From Pandoraea terrae (GTDB lineage Bacteria > Pseudomonadota > Gammaproteobacteria > Burkholderiales > Burkholderiaceae), in assembly GCF_902459695.1 (NCBI RefSeq), contig NZ_CABPRZ010000001.1, positions 372,001 through 436,000 of the forward strand: DNA of 64,000 bases, given 5' to 3'. Position 1 is the stretch's first letter; each line of letters begins with the position of its first letter. Of the stretch, positions 16,728-26,542 are shown piece by piece. Below the pieces are notes generated by a model, which did no database searches, had not been told where the DNA came from, and was given only the letters and a program-made list of their open reading frames with translations. The position numbers and the translations under genes were made by a program.

Positions 16728-17666
16728 TCAATGGCGGACGTAGGGTTCGCCAAGTGCGGCGGGCATCCGCGAGGACGCGCGGAATACCACCATCAGTCCG
16801 ATGGCCGCAACATAGGGCAACGCCAGCAAGACTTCATACGGAAAGGACGAGCCGGTCGCCTGCGTCTGGATCTGGATTGCTTGCAGAATGGAGAATGCGA
16901 GGGCCACCAGCGGCACGCGGGCGGGCCGCCAGTTGGCGGCGACGACCGCGACGATCGCCAGCCAGCCGCGCCCGCCCGACATTTCCTCGACAAAGCGCAT
17001 CGAAGCCCCCACGCTGAGCGAAGCCCCCGCCAGGCCGGCCATGGCGCCGCCAAATACGATCGCTGCGTAGCGTCGTCGCGCGACGCTGGCACCCGTCATG
17101 TCGACCAGCTTCGGGTTTTCTCCAAGGCAGCGCATTTGAAGACCCTGATGCGTCCGGTGCAGCCAGAACGCGACAAGCGGCACGGCGATGTACGTCAGAT
17201 AGGTCAACACCGTTTGTTCGAACAATGCCGGCCCGATCAGCGGAATATCCGCAAGCCCGGGAATGCGGATCGGCGAGAGCGGCGTAATGATGGCGCGCTC
17301 CGGCGTCACGTCTTGCAGGAACGCGCGGAACGCGTAGGCCGTCAGCGCGGAACACAGCAGATTGATGGCCAGTCCGACGACAAACTGTTCGATGCGAAGT
17401 GTGACGATGGCGATCGATGTGACCAGGCCCAGCAGCGCGCCTGACACGACTGCTGCCATGATGGCCAGGGGCGCGGAACCGGTGGCGAATGCCACGAGGA
17501 AGCCGACGAAGCACCCGGTGAGCATGGTCCCTTCGACACCAAGGTTCATTACGCCGGAGGTCTCGGCGACGAGTTCACCGATCGCGGCAAGCAGGATCGG
17601 GGTGAGCAAACGTATCGCCGCGGCGAAAATGCTGGCGATGAGGGCACTTTGGAGGATATCAGTCAT
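16728..17666 (-). CDS. nucleoside-type ABC transporter permease (NupQ-like)
   Basis: A 312-residue inner-membrane permease of the BPD_transp_2 family with eight or more hydrophobic segments. The block LTPILLAAIGELVAETSGVMNLG-like near residues 22-44 and NPKLVDMTGASVARRRY are typical of the shorter permease in BMP/nucleoside importers. It overlaps the other permease by 8 bases, so the two are translationally coupled. The binding protein and ATPase of the importer are at 8261-10921 in the opposite operon. Confidence 0.88.
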   Translation of the reverse strand: MTDILQSALIASIFAAAIRLLTPILLAAIGELVAETSGVMNLGVEGTMLTGCFVGFLVAFATGSAPLAIMAAVVSGALLGLVTSIAIVTLRIEQFVVGLAINLLCSALTAYAFRAFLQDVTPERAIITPLSPIRIPGLADIPLIGPALFEQTVLTYLTYIAVPLVAFWLHRTHQGLQMRCLGENPKLVDMTGASVARRRYAAIVFGGAMAGLAGASLSVGASMRFVEEMSGGRGWLAIVAVVAANWRPARVPLVALAFSILQAIQIQTQATGSSFPYEVLLALPYVAAIGLMVVFRASSRMPAALGEPYVRH

Positions 17667-18732
17667 GGCGTTCCCGATTGACGTAGAAGCGGCGTACGAC
17701 CAGTTCGCTGACCAGAAAACAGATCAGCATCAACGCCTGCATGGCTCTGGCGAGGCTGCTGGGCACCCCGGCTTCCAGTTGCATCACCGTGCTGCCGGTG
17801 TCCAGCGCGCCGAAGAGCAATGCGGCCAGCAGCACGCCGCACGGATTGAGCCGAGCTAGCATGGCGACGATAACGCCGGCGTAGCCGGCTCCGCTGACGA
17901 CCGCCAGCGACAGCCGCTGATGTGTGCCGAGCAATTGCACGCCGCCGCACAACCCGCACAAGGCCCCGCTGATCGCGAAGACGGCCAGGATCATGCGGCC
18001 GCTGTGAATGCCCTTGAAACGCGACGCCTGCGGATTGCTCCCGAATGCGCGCAATTCGAACCCGAATGCGCTGAAGGCCAGCACAACGCCGACGATGGCC
18101 GTGGCGATCAATGCCGCGAACACGCCGATGTTGAGCGGCGTATCGGTGACCAGCGTGGGCAACCATGCGCCCACAGGCACCGGATCCGATTGCAGGTAGG
18201 TCGACTGCGTTTTCGCGCAGATATGCGCGATCACGTACATCAGGACATAGACCGCGACATAGTTGAGCAGGACGGTCGAGATAATCTCGCTGACGCCGCG
18301 GCGGGCTTTCCACCAGGCGGGCAGTACACCCCAGAGCGCGCCGCCCACCGCACCGGCGATCAGCGGGAGTCCCCATGCCAGCGGGCCGAAGCGGCCGCCA
18401 AGCCATTGCGCGGTGGCATAGGTGAACAAAGCGCCGATGACCAGTTGCCCCTCTTGTCCGACCGACCAGAGGCGTGCGCGATAAGCGACCGCCGTGCCGA
18501 GCGCGGTCAATGCCAGCGGTACCGCGCGAGCCACCGTTTCCGCCGTTTCCTGCTTGCCGCCGAACGCGCCGGCGAGCAGCGACATCAAGGCCGTTGTTGG
18601 ATGGTAGCCAGTGACGACCAGCAGCAGCGCCGTAATGGCCAGTCCTGCCGCCACGCTCAGCACGATGGCGAGCAACGCCGGCGCCACGACCAGCCTGGCG
18701 CGCGGCAAACGTACCTGCAGTTGCGCGCTCAT
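17659..18732 (-). CDS. nucleoside-type ABC transporter permease (NupP-like)
   Basis: A 357-residue permease, the longer partner of the pair, with a GxVGQEGQLVIGALF-type element near residue 80 and about nine hydrophobic segments. The start at 18732 is used because GGGGGAG lies 9 bases upstream; extending to 18816 adds a non-hydrophobic arginine-rich stretch unlike permeases. First gene after promoter site B (19009-19074), so permeases and the LysR gene probably form one transcript. The leader is about 270 bases and contains no other gene. Confidence 0.87.
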   Translation of the reverse strand: MSAQLQVRLPRARLVVAPALLAIVLSVAAGLAITALLLVVTGYHPTTALMSLLAGAFGGKQETAETVARAVPLALTALGTAVAYRARLWSVGQEGQLVIGALFTYATAQWLGGRFGPLAWGLPLIAGAVGGALWGVLPAWWKARRGVSEIISTVLLNYVAVYVLMYVIAHICAKTQSTYLQSDPVPVGAWLPTLVTDTPLNIGVFAALIATAIVGVVLAFSAFGFELRAFGSNPQASRFKGIHSGRMILAVFAISGALCGLCGGVQLLGTHQRLSLAVVSGAGYAGVIVAMLARLNPCGVLLAALLFGALDTGSTVMQLEAGVPSSLARAMQALMLICFLVSELVVRRFYVNRERHD

Positions 18733-18977
18733 GCCGTCGCTCCCCCGGAGCAGGGCGCGATCCTGGCGCGCGCCGTGCGCACCGCGATCCGCTCGGCCGC
18801 CACCTGCGTTGGCCATTCATGCCTGGATATTGCCTGCATCATGTGTCTCCCTTGCGCATGTTGGGGAACAGCTACGCGATTACACACCCACTCATGCCGT
18901 TGTTGTCAATGTGTTAAACAGGTTTGGCGCGCTCCCTTCAACCCCGGGATTACCCGTGGGCGCTGGAATGGCCGCTG

Positions 18978-19000
18978 CCAACGCCGGTAAGCGGCGTTGG
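18978..19000. other. perfect inverted repeat (9-bp stem, 5-base loop) in the leader of the permease transcript
   Basis: CCAACGCCG (18978-18986) pairs with CGGCGTTGG (18992-19000). There is no T tract on either side, so it is not a standard terminator. It lies right at the expected start of the leftward transcript from site B and about 180 bases past the stop of the formaldehyde dehydrogenase gene. It could end the upstream message, stabilise the 5' end of the new one, or act as a binding site. Most of the 448-base gap 18733-19180 is otherwise without recognisable content. Confidence 0.5.
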
Positions 19001-19008
19001 TTGAGACC

Positions 19009-19074
19009 AATATAGGGAGACAGAAAAAAACGCATAAGGGCCGTCATGAGACGTGTCGTTTCAATTCCGGAACA
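19009..19074 (-). promoter_or_regulatory. promoter and predicted LysR operator of the permease/regulator unit (site B)
   Basis: Reading leftward, TGTTCCGGAATTGAAA (19074-19059) is the operator, TTATGC (19037-19032) the -35-like and TATATT (19014-19009) the -10-like hexamer, with 17 bases between the hexamers. Operator and -10 centres are 55 bases apart, as at sites A and C. The operator is also enclosed by the dyad CGTCATG...CATGACG. A second, weaker promoter (TTGACA at 18909-18904, TGTAAT at 18884-18879, spacing 19) lies nearer the gene beside TGTGTTAAACA. Confidence 0.65.
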
Positions 19075-19180
19075 TGACGTGCGTGCCCGAATGGCGAGAC
19101 ATTTGTCGGCCAGGCCTTGATCGATCAGTGTCCCGCCGGGGAACAGCGGCCCGCGTTCGAGTATCAGTTATGGCGGGTCT

Positions 19181-20296
<1,116 letters not shown>

Positions 20297-20348
20297 CTAA
20301 ATAATAGACAAGGGTTCATTGAGCGATTGCCAGCTTGACGGCGCCTGG

Positions 20349-21305
20349 CTACAGATCCAGCACGAGCATCTCCGACTTCGATCGCGAGCAGCACGGCGTG
20401 AACTGATCGTTGCGCGCCTTTTCCTCATCGGTGAGATAGAGATCCCGATGATCGGGTTCGCCCCTGAGGACACGCGTCAGGCACGTGCCGCAGACGCCTT
20501 GTTCGCAAGACACCGGAATGGTGACGCCGTGTGCCTCGAGCGCGGTTACCACGCTCTTGTCGGCCGGCACATCGATAATCCGCCCCGTGCTCGCGATCTG
20601 CACGGAAAACGCATTTTGTTTGCTAGGGTCTGCCGGCTTGGCGCCGAAATATTCAAGATGGATAGCGTCGTCGCGCCAGCCGTTCGCCTTGGCACTTTCC
20701 ACGATATAGCTGATGAAGCCGGTGGGGCCGCACACATACAGGTGCTTGTCGGGTGCCGGTTCGCCGAGCGTTGCGGAAAGTACGAGTCGTTGGCCGTCGT
20801 CGCCGTCGTCGTAATGGAAATGCGCGTGACGCGCATAGGCTGCGTCGGCGATCCGGTCGACAAACGCGGCGCGATCGGCTGATCTGCAGCAGTAGTGCAG
20901 CGCGAAATCGGCCCCCATTTCCGAAAGGCGCTCTGCCATGCTCAGGATCGGCGTGATGCCGATACCGCCTGCAAACAGGAGCGTGCGGGCCGCCGGCGTG
21001 AGGGGAAAGTGATTGCGCGGTTCGCTGATCTCGATCACGTCGCCGGCATGGACGGCGTCATGCATCGCATGCGAGCCGCCGCGCGAATTCGGCTCACGCA
21101 GTACCGCGATGACATACCGGTGCCGCTCCCGCGGATGATTACATAGCGAATACTGGCGAATCAGTCCCGGCCGGATATAGACGTCGATATGCGCGCCGGC
21201 GGAAAACCGGGGAAGCGCAGCGCCATCGGCAGCAGCCAATTCGTAGCTGAATATTCCTTCGGCTTCGCGCTGCTTGCGTACCACTTTGACGGTCAGTTGA
21301 TTCAT
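20349..21305 (-). CDS. VanB/NdmD-type FMN and [2Fe-2S] oxidoreductase
   Basis: A 318-residue NAD(P)H-dependent electron donor for Rieske oxygenases. Order of parts: flavin domain (RQYSLCNHP, R50-S53), NAD domain (GGIGITPIL, 113-121; CGPTGF, 192-197) and C-terminal plant-type ferredoxin (SCEQGVCGTC with C267, C272, C275 and a fourth cysteine at 305/306). It equals the C-terminal two-thirds of NdmD; the extra Rieske domain of NdmD is missing here but occurs as a separate protein at 12090. The start at 21305 matches family N-termini. It follows the GST-like gene by 38 bases and would feed electrons to the oxygenases of both operons. Confidence 0.88.
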   Translation of the reverse strand: MNQLTVKVVRKQREAEGIFSYELAAADGAALPRFSAGAHIDVYIRPGLIRQYSLCNHPRERHRYVIAVLREPNSRGGSHAMHDAVHAGDVIEISEPRNHFPLTPAARTLLFAGGIGITPILSMAERLSEMGADFALHYCCRSADRAAFVDRIADAAYARHAHFHYDDGDDGQRLVLSATLGEPAPDKHLYVCGPTGFISYIVESAKANGWRDDAIHLEYFGAKPADPSKQNAFSVQIASTGRIIDVPADKSVVTALEAHGVTIPVSCEQGVCGTCLTRVLRGEPDHRDLYLTDEEKARNDQFTPCCSRSKSEMLVLDL

Positions 21306-21343
21306 GTCGATCTCTACTATTTCGGAATGGACGCCGCCCGAAT

Positions 21344-21973
21344 TCACACTTTCGGCGCGGGGATGCCGGGCATGCCGATGAAGTCCTTCAAGTGCCGGAC
21401 GCGATCGATCCAGCGTTGCAGCGCCGGAAAGTCATCACGCAGGATGCCGCCTTCATGCGAAAGGGCGGTATAGGGGAAGCAGGCGATATCGGCAACCGTC
21501 GGATGATCCGCCGCGAGCCAGAGTCGTCCTTCGCTCTCACGATGGGCAAGGTGATCGTCGATCAGCTTGAACACGGTGCGGGCGCCGTTTCTGGCGGCAT
21601 CGATATCCAGTGCGTAACCCAGCGCATCGTGCAGGCGGGCGGCCGCTGCAGTGCGAGTGATGTCGTCGGCGACGGCCAGCCATGCCATCACCTGCCCCCG
21701 GGCTTCCGGGTCGATCGGAAACCAGGTGCACTCATCGTCGTATTTGCTCGCGAGGTAGACCAGAATCGCCTGCGCGTCGCGCAAGCGGTAGTCCCCCTCG
21801 TCCAATACCGGCAGTTGCCCCCACGGATTGATGGCGAGAAATTTCTCGCTCTTGTGTTCGCGTCCCGGATAGAAATCCACGGTAACGGGTTCGTACGGAA
21901 CGCGGAGAAAGTGCATCAGCAGCCGGAGCTTGTAGCAATTGCCGGACAGCTCGAAGTCATAGAGTTTGATCAT
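21344..21973 (-). CDS. glutathione S-transferase-like protein, NdmE-like (copy 2)
   Basis: A 209-residue GST-fold protein, the same length as copy 1 at 13748 and alike throughout (ELSGNCYKLRLL, DFYPGREHK, GQLPVLDEGDY, RDAQAILVYLASKYD, TVADIACFPYTALSHEGG, RHLKDFIGMPG). It overlaps the Rieske-less oxygenase gene by 17 bases, which couples their translation and argues for a physical partnership. The ATG at 21973 is set by the conserved MIKLYDFELSGN opening. A general detoxifying transferase cannot be excluded. Confidence 0.85.
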   Translation of the reverse strand: MIKLYDFELSGNCYKLRLLMHFLRVPYEPVTVDFYPGREHKSEKFLAINPWGQLPVLDEGDYRLRDAQAILVYLASKYDDECTWFPIDPEARGQVMAWLAVADDITRTAAAARLHDALGYALDIDAARNGARTVFKLIDDHLAHRESEGRLWLAADHPTVADIACFPYTALSHEGGILRDDFPALQRWIDRVRHLKDFIGMPGIPAPKV

Positions 21974-22859
21974 GGTTTGAGGCCTCGCTTTCATGGCGAT
22001 GAACACCGTAGGTAATGCACTTTTCGCGTAACCAGCGCCGATAGGCGGTGGATAACGCATCGGCGCGGGTGGGTACTTCGATGCGCGTATCCAGAGGGAT
22101 GCGCTTGGGACGATGACTTTCAAGAATCGGCTTGTCCTGACCGAAAATGAGTTGCATGAACGAAATCAGTTCTGCATCGCTGCTCACATCGTCGAAATAG
22201 CCGAGCACGGAATAGACCAGGCATTGCTCGTCTGTCGTGGGTTGAACGCATAACAGAATGAAATCGAAGGCGGCCGGCCGTGCGGGCGACGACTTGTACA
22301 GCATCGTCGTAAAGGGTTGCATGACGCGATACGTGTATTCGACTTCAAAACCCCCATTGGCCGAGAGTGCGGCGCGGGGCTGCCAGAAACGGCAGTCGGT
22401 GGCCCAGAGTTCGTCGGTGTCCTGATTCCGGTTCACGTCATACCGCTTGACTTCGCTGTGCGCCTCTTGCCCCAGCCAACCGCTATGCACGTAAGGCAGG
22501 TGCGCCAGATCGAGGAAGTTCTCGACAACACGCAAGCCCGATGTCTTTACGCCGAGCGCGCCGCACGGCACGATGCGCCTGCCCGGCTGGTCGAACTCGG
22601 GAATTGCGAACAGGGGCTTGCACGGCGATTTGAAACTCACCCAGATCAGCGTGTATCGTTCGCACGCGAAGATCGGACGGAGGTCGGTTTCGCGCGGCCC
22701 GTGCTGAACGCTTGCGCAGGGTTGTCCTGTTTCGTCGCGGAACAGGATGATTGGCGCGCCCAGCAATCGCGTGCGGGTCGTTGTCCCGGCAGACAGGCTT
22801 TGGCTGCTCGCTGCGACGAACCAATCGTCGGCAAGCGCGGGTTCGATGGCGGGAATCAT
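21957..22859 (-). CDS. Rieske-less oxygenase catalytic subunit, NdmC-like (copy 2)
   Basis: A 300-residue paralogue of the protein at 12814. The iron motif is ENFLDLAHLPYVH with D117, H120 and H125. The Rieske region is reduced to ASVQHGPRETDLRPIFACERY and lacks both C-x-H and C-x2-H. Shared blocks include PEFDQPGRR, FDDVSSD, FGQDKPILE and YRRWLR. The ATG at 22859 makes the N-terminus line up with copy 1 (DDWF against NEWF); longer starts at 22883 and 22946 do not. First gene of the leftward operon from promoter site C, followed by the GST, reductase and formaldehyde dehydrogenase genes. It may act on a different methyl position or substrate from copy 1. Confidence 0.82.
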   Translation of the reverse strand: MIPAIEPALADDWFVAASSQSLSAGTTTRTRLLGAPIILFRDETGQPCASVQHGPRETDLRPIFACERYTLIWVSFKSPCKPLFAIPEFDQPGRRIVPCGALGVKTSGLRVVENFLDLAHLPYVHSGWLGQEAHSEVKRYDVNRNQDTDELWATDCRFWQPRAALSANGGFEVEYTYRVMQPFTTMLYKSSPARPAAFDFILLCVQPTTDEQCLVYSVLGYFDDVSSDAELISFMQLIFGQDKPILESHRPKRIPLDTRIEVPTRADALSTAYRRWLREKCITYGVHRHESEASNHDQTL

Positions 22860-22966
22860 GGATAGGGCCCCCTTTTTACGCATATGGCGAACGCCATGCG
22901 GGGCGACCCGACGCACGAATTTCGTGCCGATTGACCGGTCGCTCAATGTCCGATGACGTTGAGCGA

Positions 22967-23032
22967 ACTTTAGGCTTTACCTGGCAGGCTGCTAAGGTGC
23001 ACCGTAAGAACCAACGTTCCAATTCCGGAACA
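22967..23032 (-). promoter_or_regulatory. promoter and predicted LysR operator of the leftward demethylase operon (site C)
   Basis: Reading leftward, TGTTCCGGAATTGGAA (23032-23017) is the operator, TTAGCA (22995-22990) the -35-like and TAAAGT (22972-22967) the -10-like hexamer. Operator and -10 centres are again 55 bases apart. The -10 is the weakest of the three sites, in keeping with an activator-dependent promoter. The start codon at 22859 lies about 100 bases beyond the expected transcript start. Confidence 0.65.
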
Positions 23033-23124
23033 CCTTCGGCTTCCGATCTGTGCGCAATGCAGCGCCGGGAGGGTTGGGTGGTTCCCCATTTCTCCCGGCG
23101 TGGCAATCGCCTCGCGGGCGACGG

Positions 23125-23472
23125 TTACTGTTCCGTACCCGTGATGAATACGGCGCCGTGGCGCTCGAGGGCGAACAGGATCAGCGTCGGCGTGTGGACC
23201 TCATGCGCCCGTTCCACGGCGTCGTCGAACGTGTCGAACTGCACCGCCCACGCCCCGTTGCGGACGTAGCAATGCGTGATCGTGTCCGTTTCCCGGTCGA
23301 ATTCCTGTCCCAGGAACACTCCCTGCGTGTAGCACCACACCACGAACCCCTGAAATTCCGCCATCGGTGGCGGCCGGAATACTCTGGACCGCGAGTCGTT
23401 GCGGCCCATCTGACGCGCCACCGCACCCGTCATCCACCGCCCGAAACCGTCGTGTCGCCGAAAATGCTCCAT
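23125..23472 (-). CDS. hypothetical protein, 115 residues
   Basis: Not recognised. A small soluble protein beginning MEHFRRHDGFGRW and rich in aromatic residues (MAEFQGFVVWCYTQGVFLGQ), with no signal peptide or membrane segment. GGGAGG 10 bases and AAGG 4 bases before the ATG at 23472 support expression. It lies 229 bases after the 2-hydroxyacid dehydrogenase gene in the same direction and before the divergent demethylase operon, so it may be the last gene of the ketogluconate operon or independent. Confidence 0.6.
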   Translation of the reverse strand: MEHFRRHDGFGRWMTGAVARQMGRNDSRSRVFRPPPMAEFQGFVVWCYTQGVFLGQEFDRETDTITHCYVRNGAWAVQFDTFDDAVERAHEVHTPTLILFALERHGAVFITGTEQ

Positions 23473-23701
23473 CGCCTTGTTCCTCCCGTCAGTGAACGCC
23501 GCGTAAACACGCTGCGGCGATACCGATAGTGAGGACGGCGGCGCGGCTTGGCTATCAGCAGATTCCGAAACGTGGCGGGAAATTCGCCCAACGATGGGGC
23601 ATGCGCCGCCAGGCGCCTCCACGCCGAATCGCGGTGACGCGCGATTGCCGGCCACCGGATCGGGGATGCAGGAGGGCTGGCAGCGCCGTCGGAGAAGACG
23701 T

Positions 23702-24745
23702 TCAGGCCCGACCGCTGCGATACACGGCTTGCGGTGTCCGGCCGGCGAGCGCATCGAGCAGATTGGTCGTGGCGAGCGTGGCCATGGCGTGGCGCGTCTC
23801 GACGGTCGCCGAGCCGATATGGGGCAGGGCGGTGACGCGCGGATGCGTGCGAAGCGGCGAGTCGAGCGGGAGCGGCTCGGTTGCGAAAACGTCGAGGCCG
23901 GCGGCGCGCAAATGTCCGCTGTCCAGCGCCTGCAGCAATGCGTCCTCCTGCACCAGCCCGCCGCGTGCGCCATTGATGAAGATCGCGCCGGGCCGCATGC
24001 GGGCGAATTGCGCGGGGCCGATCATGCCGGCCGTCGCGGCCGACAACGGCAGCACGAGCGCGACGATGTCGGCGCCCGCGAGCAAGTCGTCGAATGCGGC
24101 GTAGGTGGCGCGGCCGGCGAGCTCGGGCGCCTGCTCGCCGAGATCGACCGGCCGGCGCGCGTGATAGAGCACCGGCATGCCGAAGCCGAGTGCGGCGCGG
24201 CGCGCGACTGCCTGGCCGATGCGGCCGAAGCCGACGATGCCGAGCGTCTTGCCATGGACATCCCAACCGAAATGGTCCTCGCCGATGTTTTTCGTCCAGT
24301 GGCCGTCGCGCACCAGGTTCGCGAGCTCCACCATCCGGCGGCTCGCAGCGATGACAAGGCCAAAGATGGTGTCGGCGGTCGTCTCGGTGAGCACACCGGG
24401 CGTATGGCACAACGTGATGCCGCGCGACTGGAGGGCCGTGAGCGGGTAGTTGTCCACGCCGACCGACACGCTGGAGATGACTTGCAGGCGAGGCGCGCGC
24501 GCGAGCATCGCATCGTCGACGGGATAGCTCGAGCCGATCATGCCATCCGCGTCGGCCAGCGCCGCGTCGAACGCGGCACGCTGTGCCGGGACGCGCGGAT
24601 TGGCGACGATCACGTCGTGCGCGTCCTGAAGGCGGCGAAGTTGGTCTTCCGGCAATTCCCGGAAGACGAGCACGCGGCGGCGCGCCGTACCGGCGGCGGT
24701 GGCGGTGGCAGGCGTGGCGGGTGTGGGTTCGGTGTGGGGGGTCAT
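23702..24745 (-). CDS. kguD: D-isomer 2-hydroxyacid dehydrogenase, 2-keto(-6-phospho)gluconate reductase type
   Basis: A 347-residue NAD(P)-dependent reductase. The nucleotide motif VGFGRIGQAVARRA sits mid-protein, and the catalytic Arg/Glu/His set appears in NGARGG, RAAGLDVFATEP and ALPHIGSATVETR. The first 25 residues are an Ala/Thr/Pro-rich extension. It resembles KguD/GhrB enzymes, which reduce 2-keto-6-phosphogluconate to 6-phosphogluconate or 2-ketogluconate to gluconate. It overlaps the kinase gene by 4 bases and closes an E-K-D gene order like the Pseudomonas kgu operon, so the phosphorylated substrate is favoured. Confidence 0.82.
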   Translation of the reverse strand: MTPHTEPTPATPATATAAGTARRRVLVFRELPEDQLRRLQDAHDVIVANPRVPAQRAAFDAALADADGMIGSSYPVDDAMLARAPRLQVISSVSVGVDNYPLTALQSRGITLCHTPGVLTETTADTIFGLVIAASRRMVELANLVRDGHWTKNIGEDHFGWDVHGKTLGIVGFGRIGQAVARRAALGFGMPVLYHARRPVDLGEQAPELAGRATYAAFDDLLAGADIVALVLPLSAATAGMIGPAQFARMRPGAIFINGARGGLVQEDALLQALDSGHLRAAGLDVFATEPLPLDSPLRTHPRVTALPHIGSATVETRHAMATLATTNLLDALAGRTPQAVYRSGRA

Positions 24746-25719
24746 AGTCCTGCTGCATCCAGTTGCGTGCGTGTCGGCAGGCCTTCCGTGTCGCCCAGGA
24801 CCTGTACCGCACGCGCGCCGATCCAGGTGCCGCGGCGCACCGCGTCGGCCACCGGCAGGCCCTCGAGCAGACCGCTGATGACGCCGGCGGCAAAGCCGTC
24901 GCCCGCGCCGACCGTATCGACGACCGTCTCGACCGGAAAACCCGCAACCTGTCCGCAGACGCCCCGTCCGGCGTGTACGCCTTCGTAATATGCCCCGTCC
25001 GCCCCAAGTTTGACGACCACGAGCTTCGCGCCACGGTCGAGATAAAACCGGGCGACGCCCTGTGCAGTCGTTTGTCCTGTCAGGAATTCGCCCTCGGCCA
25101 GACCGGGCAGCACCCAGTCGGCGTGCCGCGCAAGGTCATTGAGCGTGTCGCGCATCAAGTCAGGCGTGGCCCAGAGGGTCGGCCGAAGATTCGGATCGAA
25201 CGAAATCGTGCGGCCTGCAGCGCGCATCGTATCCAGTGTCTTGCGTGCGGCGGCCAGCGTTTGCGCCGACAGGGCGGGAAATACCCCGGTTGCATGCAGA
25301 TGGCGGGCGGACTGCAGCCAGGGCACGTCGATGTCGTCCGGGCCGAGTTGGCTCGCGGCCGAGCCCTTGCGATGGTATTCGACAGGCGGATCGCTGCCGT
25401 CCATCACGCGCCCCTTGAACTGAAAGCCCGTGCGTTGCGTGGCGTCACATATCACATGCGAACAGTCGATGCCTTCGCCCTGCATCGCCGCGAGCAGGTA
25501 ACGGCCCATCGAGTCAGTGCCGAGACGGCTGGCCCAGCCCACCCGCAGGCCCAGGCGCGACAGGCCGATCGCGACATTGGTCTCGGCGCCTGCGGTGCGC
25601 TTGTGGAACGTGTGCACGTCTTCGATGGCGCCGGGCGTGTCGGCCACGAGCAGCATCATCGCTTCGCCGAACGTGACGACGTCAAGGGCGGCGTTGGCCT
25701 GCTGAGGAACTGAGGTCAT
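24742..25719 (-). CDS. kguK: PfkB-family sugar kinase, 2-ketogluconokinase
   Basis: A 325-residue ribokinase-fold enzyme. The N-terminal signature is GGAETNVAIGLSRLG-like (TAGAETNVAIGLSRLGLRVG), and the catalytic aspartate and anion hole are in DTVGAGDGFAAGVISG near residue 260. Sequence type fits 2-dehydro-3-deoxygluconokinase or 2-ketogluconokinase. Neighbours (KguE-like protein, 2-ketoacid reductase, PtxS-like repressor) favour phosphorylation of 2-keto-D-gluconate. It starts 25 bases after the KguE-like gene and overlaps the reductase start. Confidence 0.85.
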   Translation of the reverse strand: MTSVPQQANAALDVVTFGEAMMLLVADTPGAIEDVHTFHKRTAGAETNVAIGLSRLGLRVGWASRLGTDSMGRYLLAAMQGEGIDCSHVICDATQRTGFQFKGRVMDGSDPPVEYHRKGSAASQLGPDDIDVPWLQSARHLHATGVFPALSAQTLAAARKTLDTMRAAGRTISFDPNLRPTLWATPDLMRDTLNDLARHADWVLPGLAEGEFLTGQTTAQGVARFYLDRGAKLVVVKLGADGAYYEGVHAGRGVCGQVAGFPVETVVDTVGAGDGFAAGVISGLLEGLPVADAVRRGTWIGARAVQVLGDTEGLPTRTQLDAAGL

Positions 25720-25744
25720 GCGGAAATCTCTGAAAAAATGGGGC

Positions 25745-26542
25745 TCAGGTGGATGCGGGTACGTCGCGGCACTCGGCCGACAGCCGCCGCAACGCCTGAA
25801 TCTGTGCGGCGGTCACCTCATGAAGATCGTCGCCGACGAGCGGGTATTCGATGGCCCACGGCACATCGGGCGGCATATGCTGCGCGATCGTGCGGTAAGG
25901 CGCGAGCGAGTCGGCCAGCGGCACCGCGATCCATTTGTGCGGCAGCCGTTGCACCCCCTTGCAGTGCAGGTAGACGACCCGGCTGCCGAACACTTCGGCG
26001 GCCACGAGCGGGTCCTCGCCCACGAAATGCCAGTTGCCCATGTCGAAGGTCATGCCCGGCGACAGGCCGGCAAGTGCCGCGGCGGCGAAGAAGCGGCGCA
26101 GCACGCCGATCGTGCCGGCGCGCGCCGTCTGGTCGTTTTCGATGACGAGTTCAGCCGACTGTGCCACGAGACGTTCGCGCAATTCGCCCAGCGTGGCCGC
26201 GGAGGCCCGCTGGAATCCGCCGATCGACATCTTGAACCGGGAAGCGCCGAGCGTTTTGGCATGACGGATCGCCTCGTCGAGCGCTGCGGTGTCGAGCGTA
26301 CCGTCAGGGCGCCATAATCCGCGCGGGCTCGAGTACACCAGCGACAGGCCGAGCTCGCGCGCGGCGTCGGCAATGGCCGGCAGTTCGGTCGCGGGGTCGC
26401 GCAGCAGTTCCGCGCGGACTTCCACGCCGTTTGCGCCGGCTGCGTGCGACAGGTGCGTGAAATACAACTGGCCATGCCGCATCACCTCTGCCGCGCCGAA
26501 CGCGGTCAGGGAGATCAGGATCGGGGAGTGTTGGGTTGTCAT
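25745..26542 (-). CDS. kguE: sugar isomerase/epimerase-like TIM-barrel protein, KguE-like
   Basis: A 265-residue xylose-isomerase-like barrel (AP endonuclease 2 family fold). Metal-binding style residues appear in [32 protein letters not shown] and WAIEYPLVG, at the ends of successive strands. KguE occupies this place in ketogluconate operons of pseudomonads, although its biochemical role there is not settled to my knowledge. The gene overlaps the transporter ATPase by 4 bases (ATGA), tying sugar-acid metabolism directly to the ABC importer upstream. Confidence 0.75.
   Translation of the reverse strand: MTTQHSPILISLTAFGAAEVMRHGQLYFTHLSHAAGANGVEVRAELLRDPATELPAIADAARELGLSLVYSSPRGLWRPDGTLDTAALDEAIRHAKTLGASRFKMSIGGFQRASAATLGELRERLVAQSAELVIENDQTARAGTIGVLRRFFAAAALAGLSPGMTFDMGNWHFVGEDPLVAAEVFGSRVVYLHCKGVQRLPHKWIAVPLADSLAPYRTIAQHMPPDVPWAIEYPLVGDDLHEVTAAQIQALRRLSAECRDVPAST

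Noticed and set aside
22860-22946. Longer start for the second Rieske-less oxygenase
   Set aside because: The extra residues have no counterpart in copy 1, and the shorter start aligns the two N-termini.
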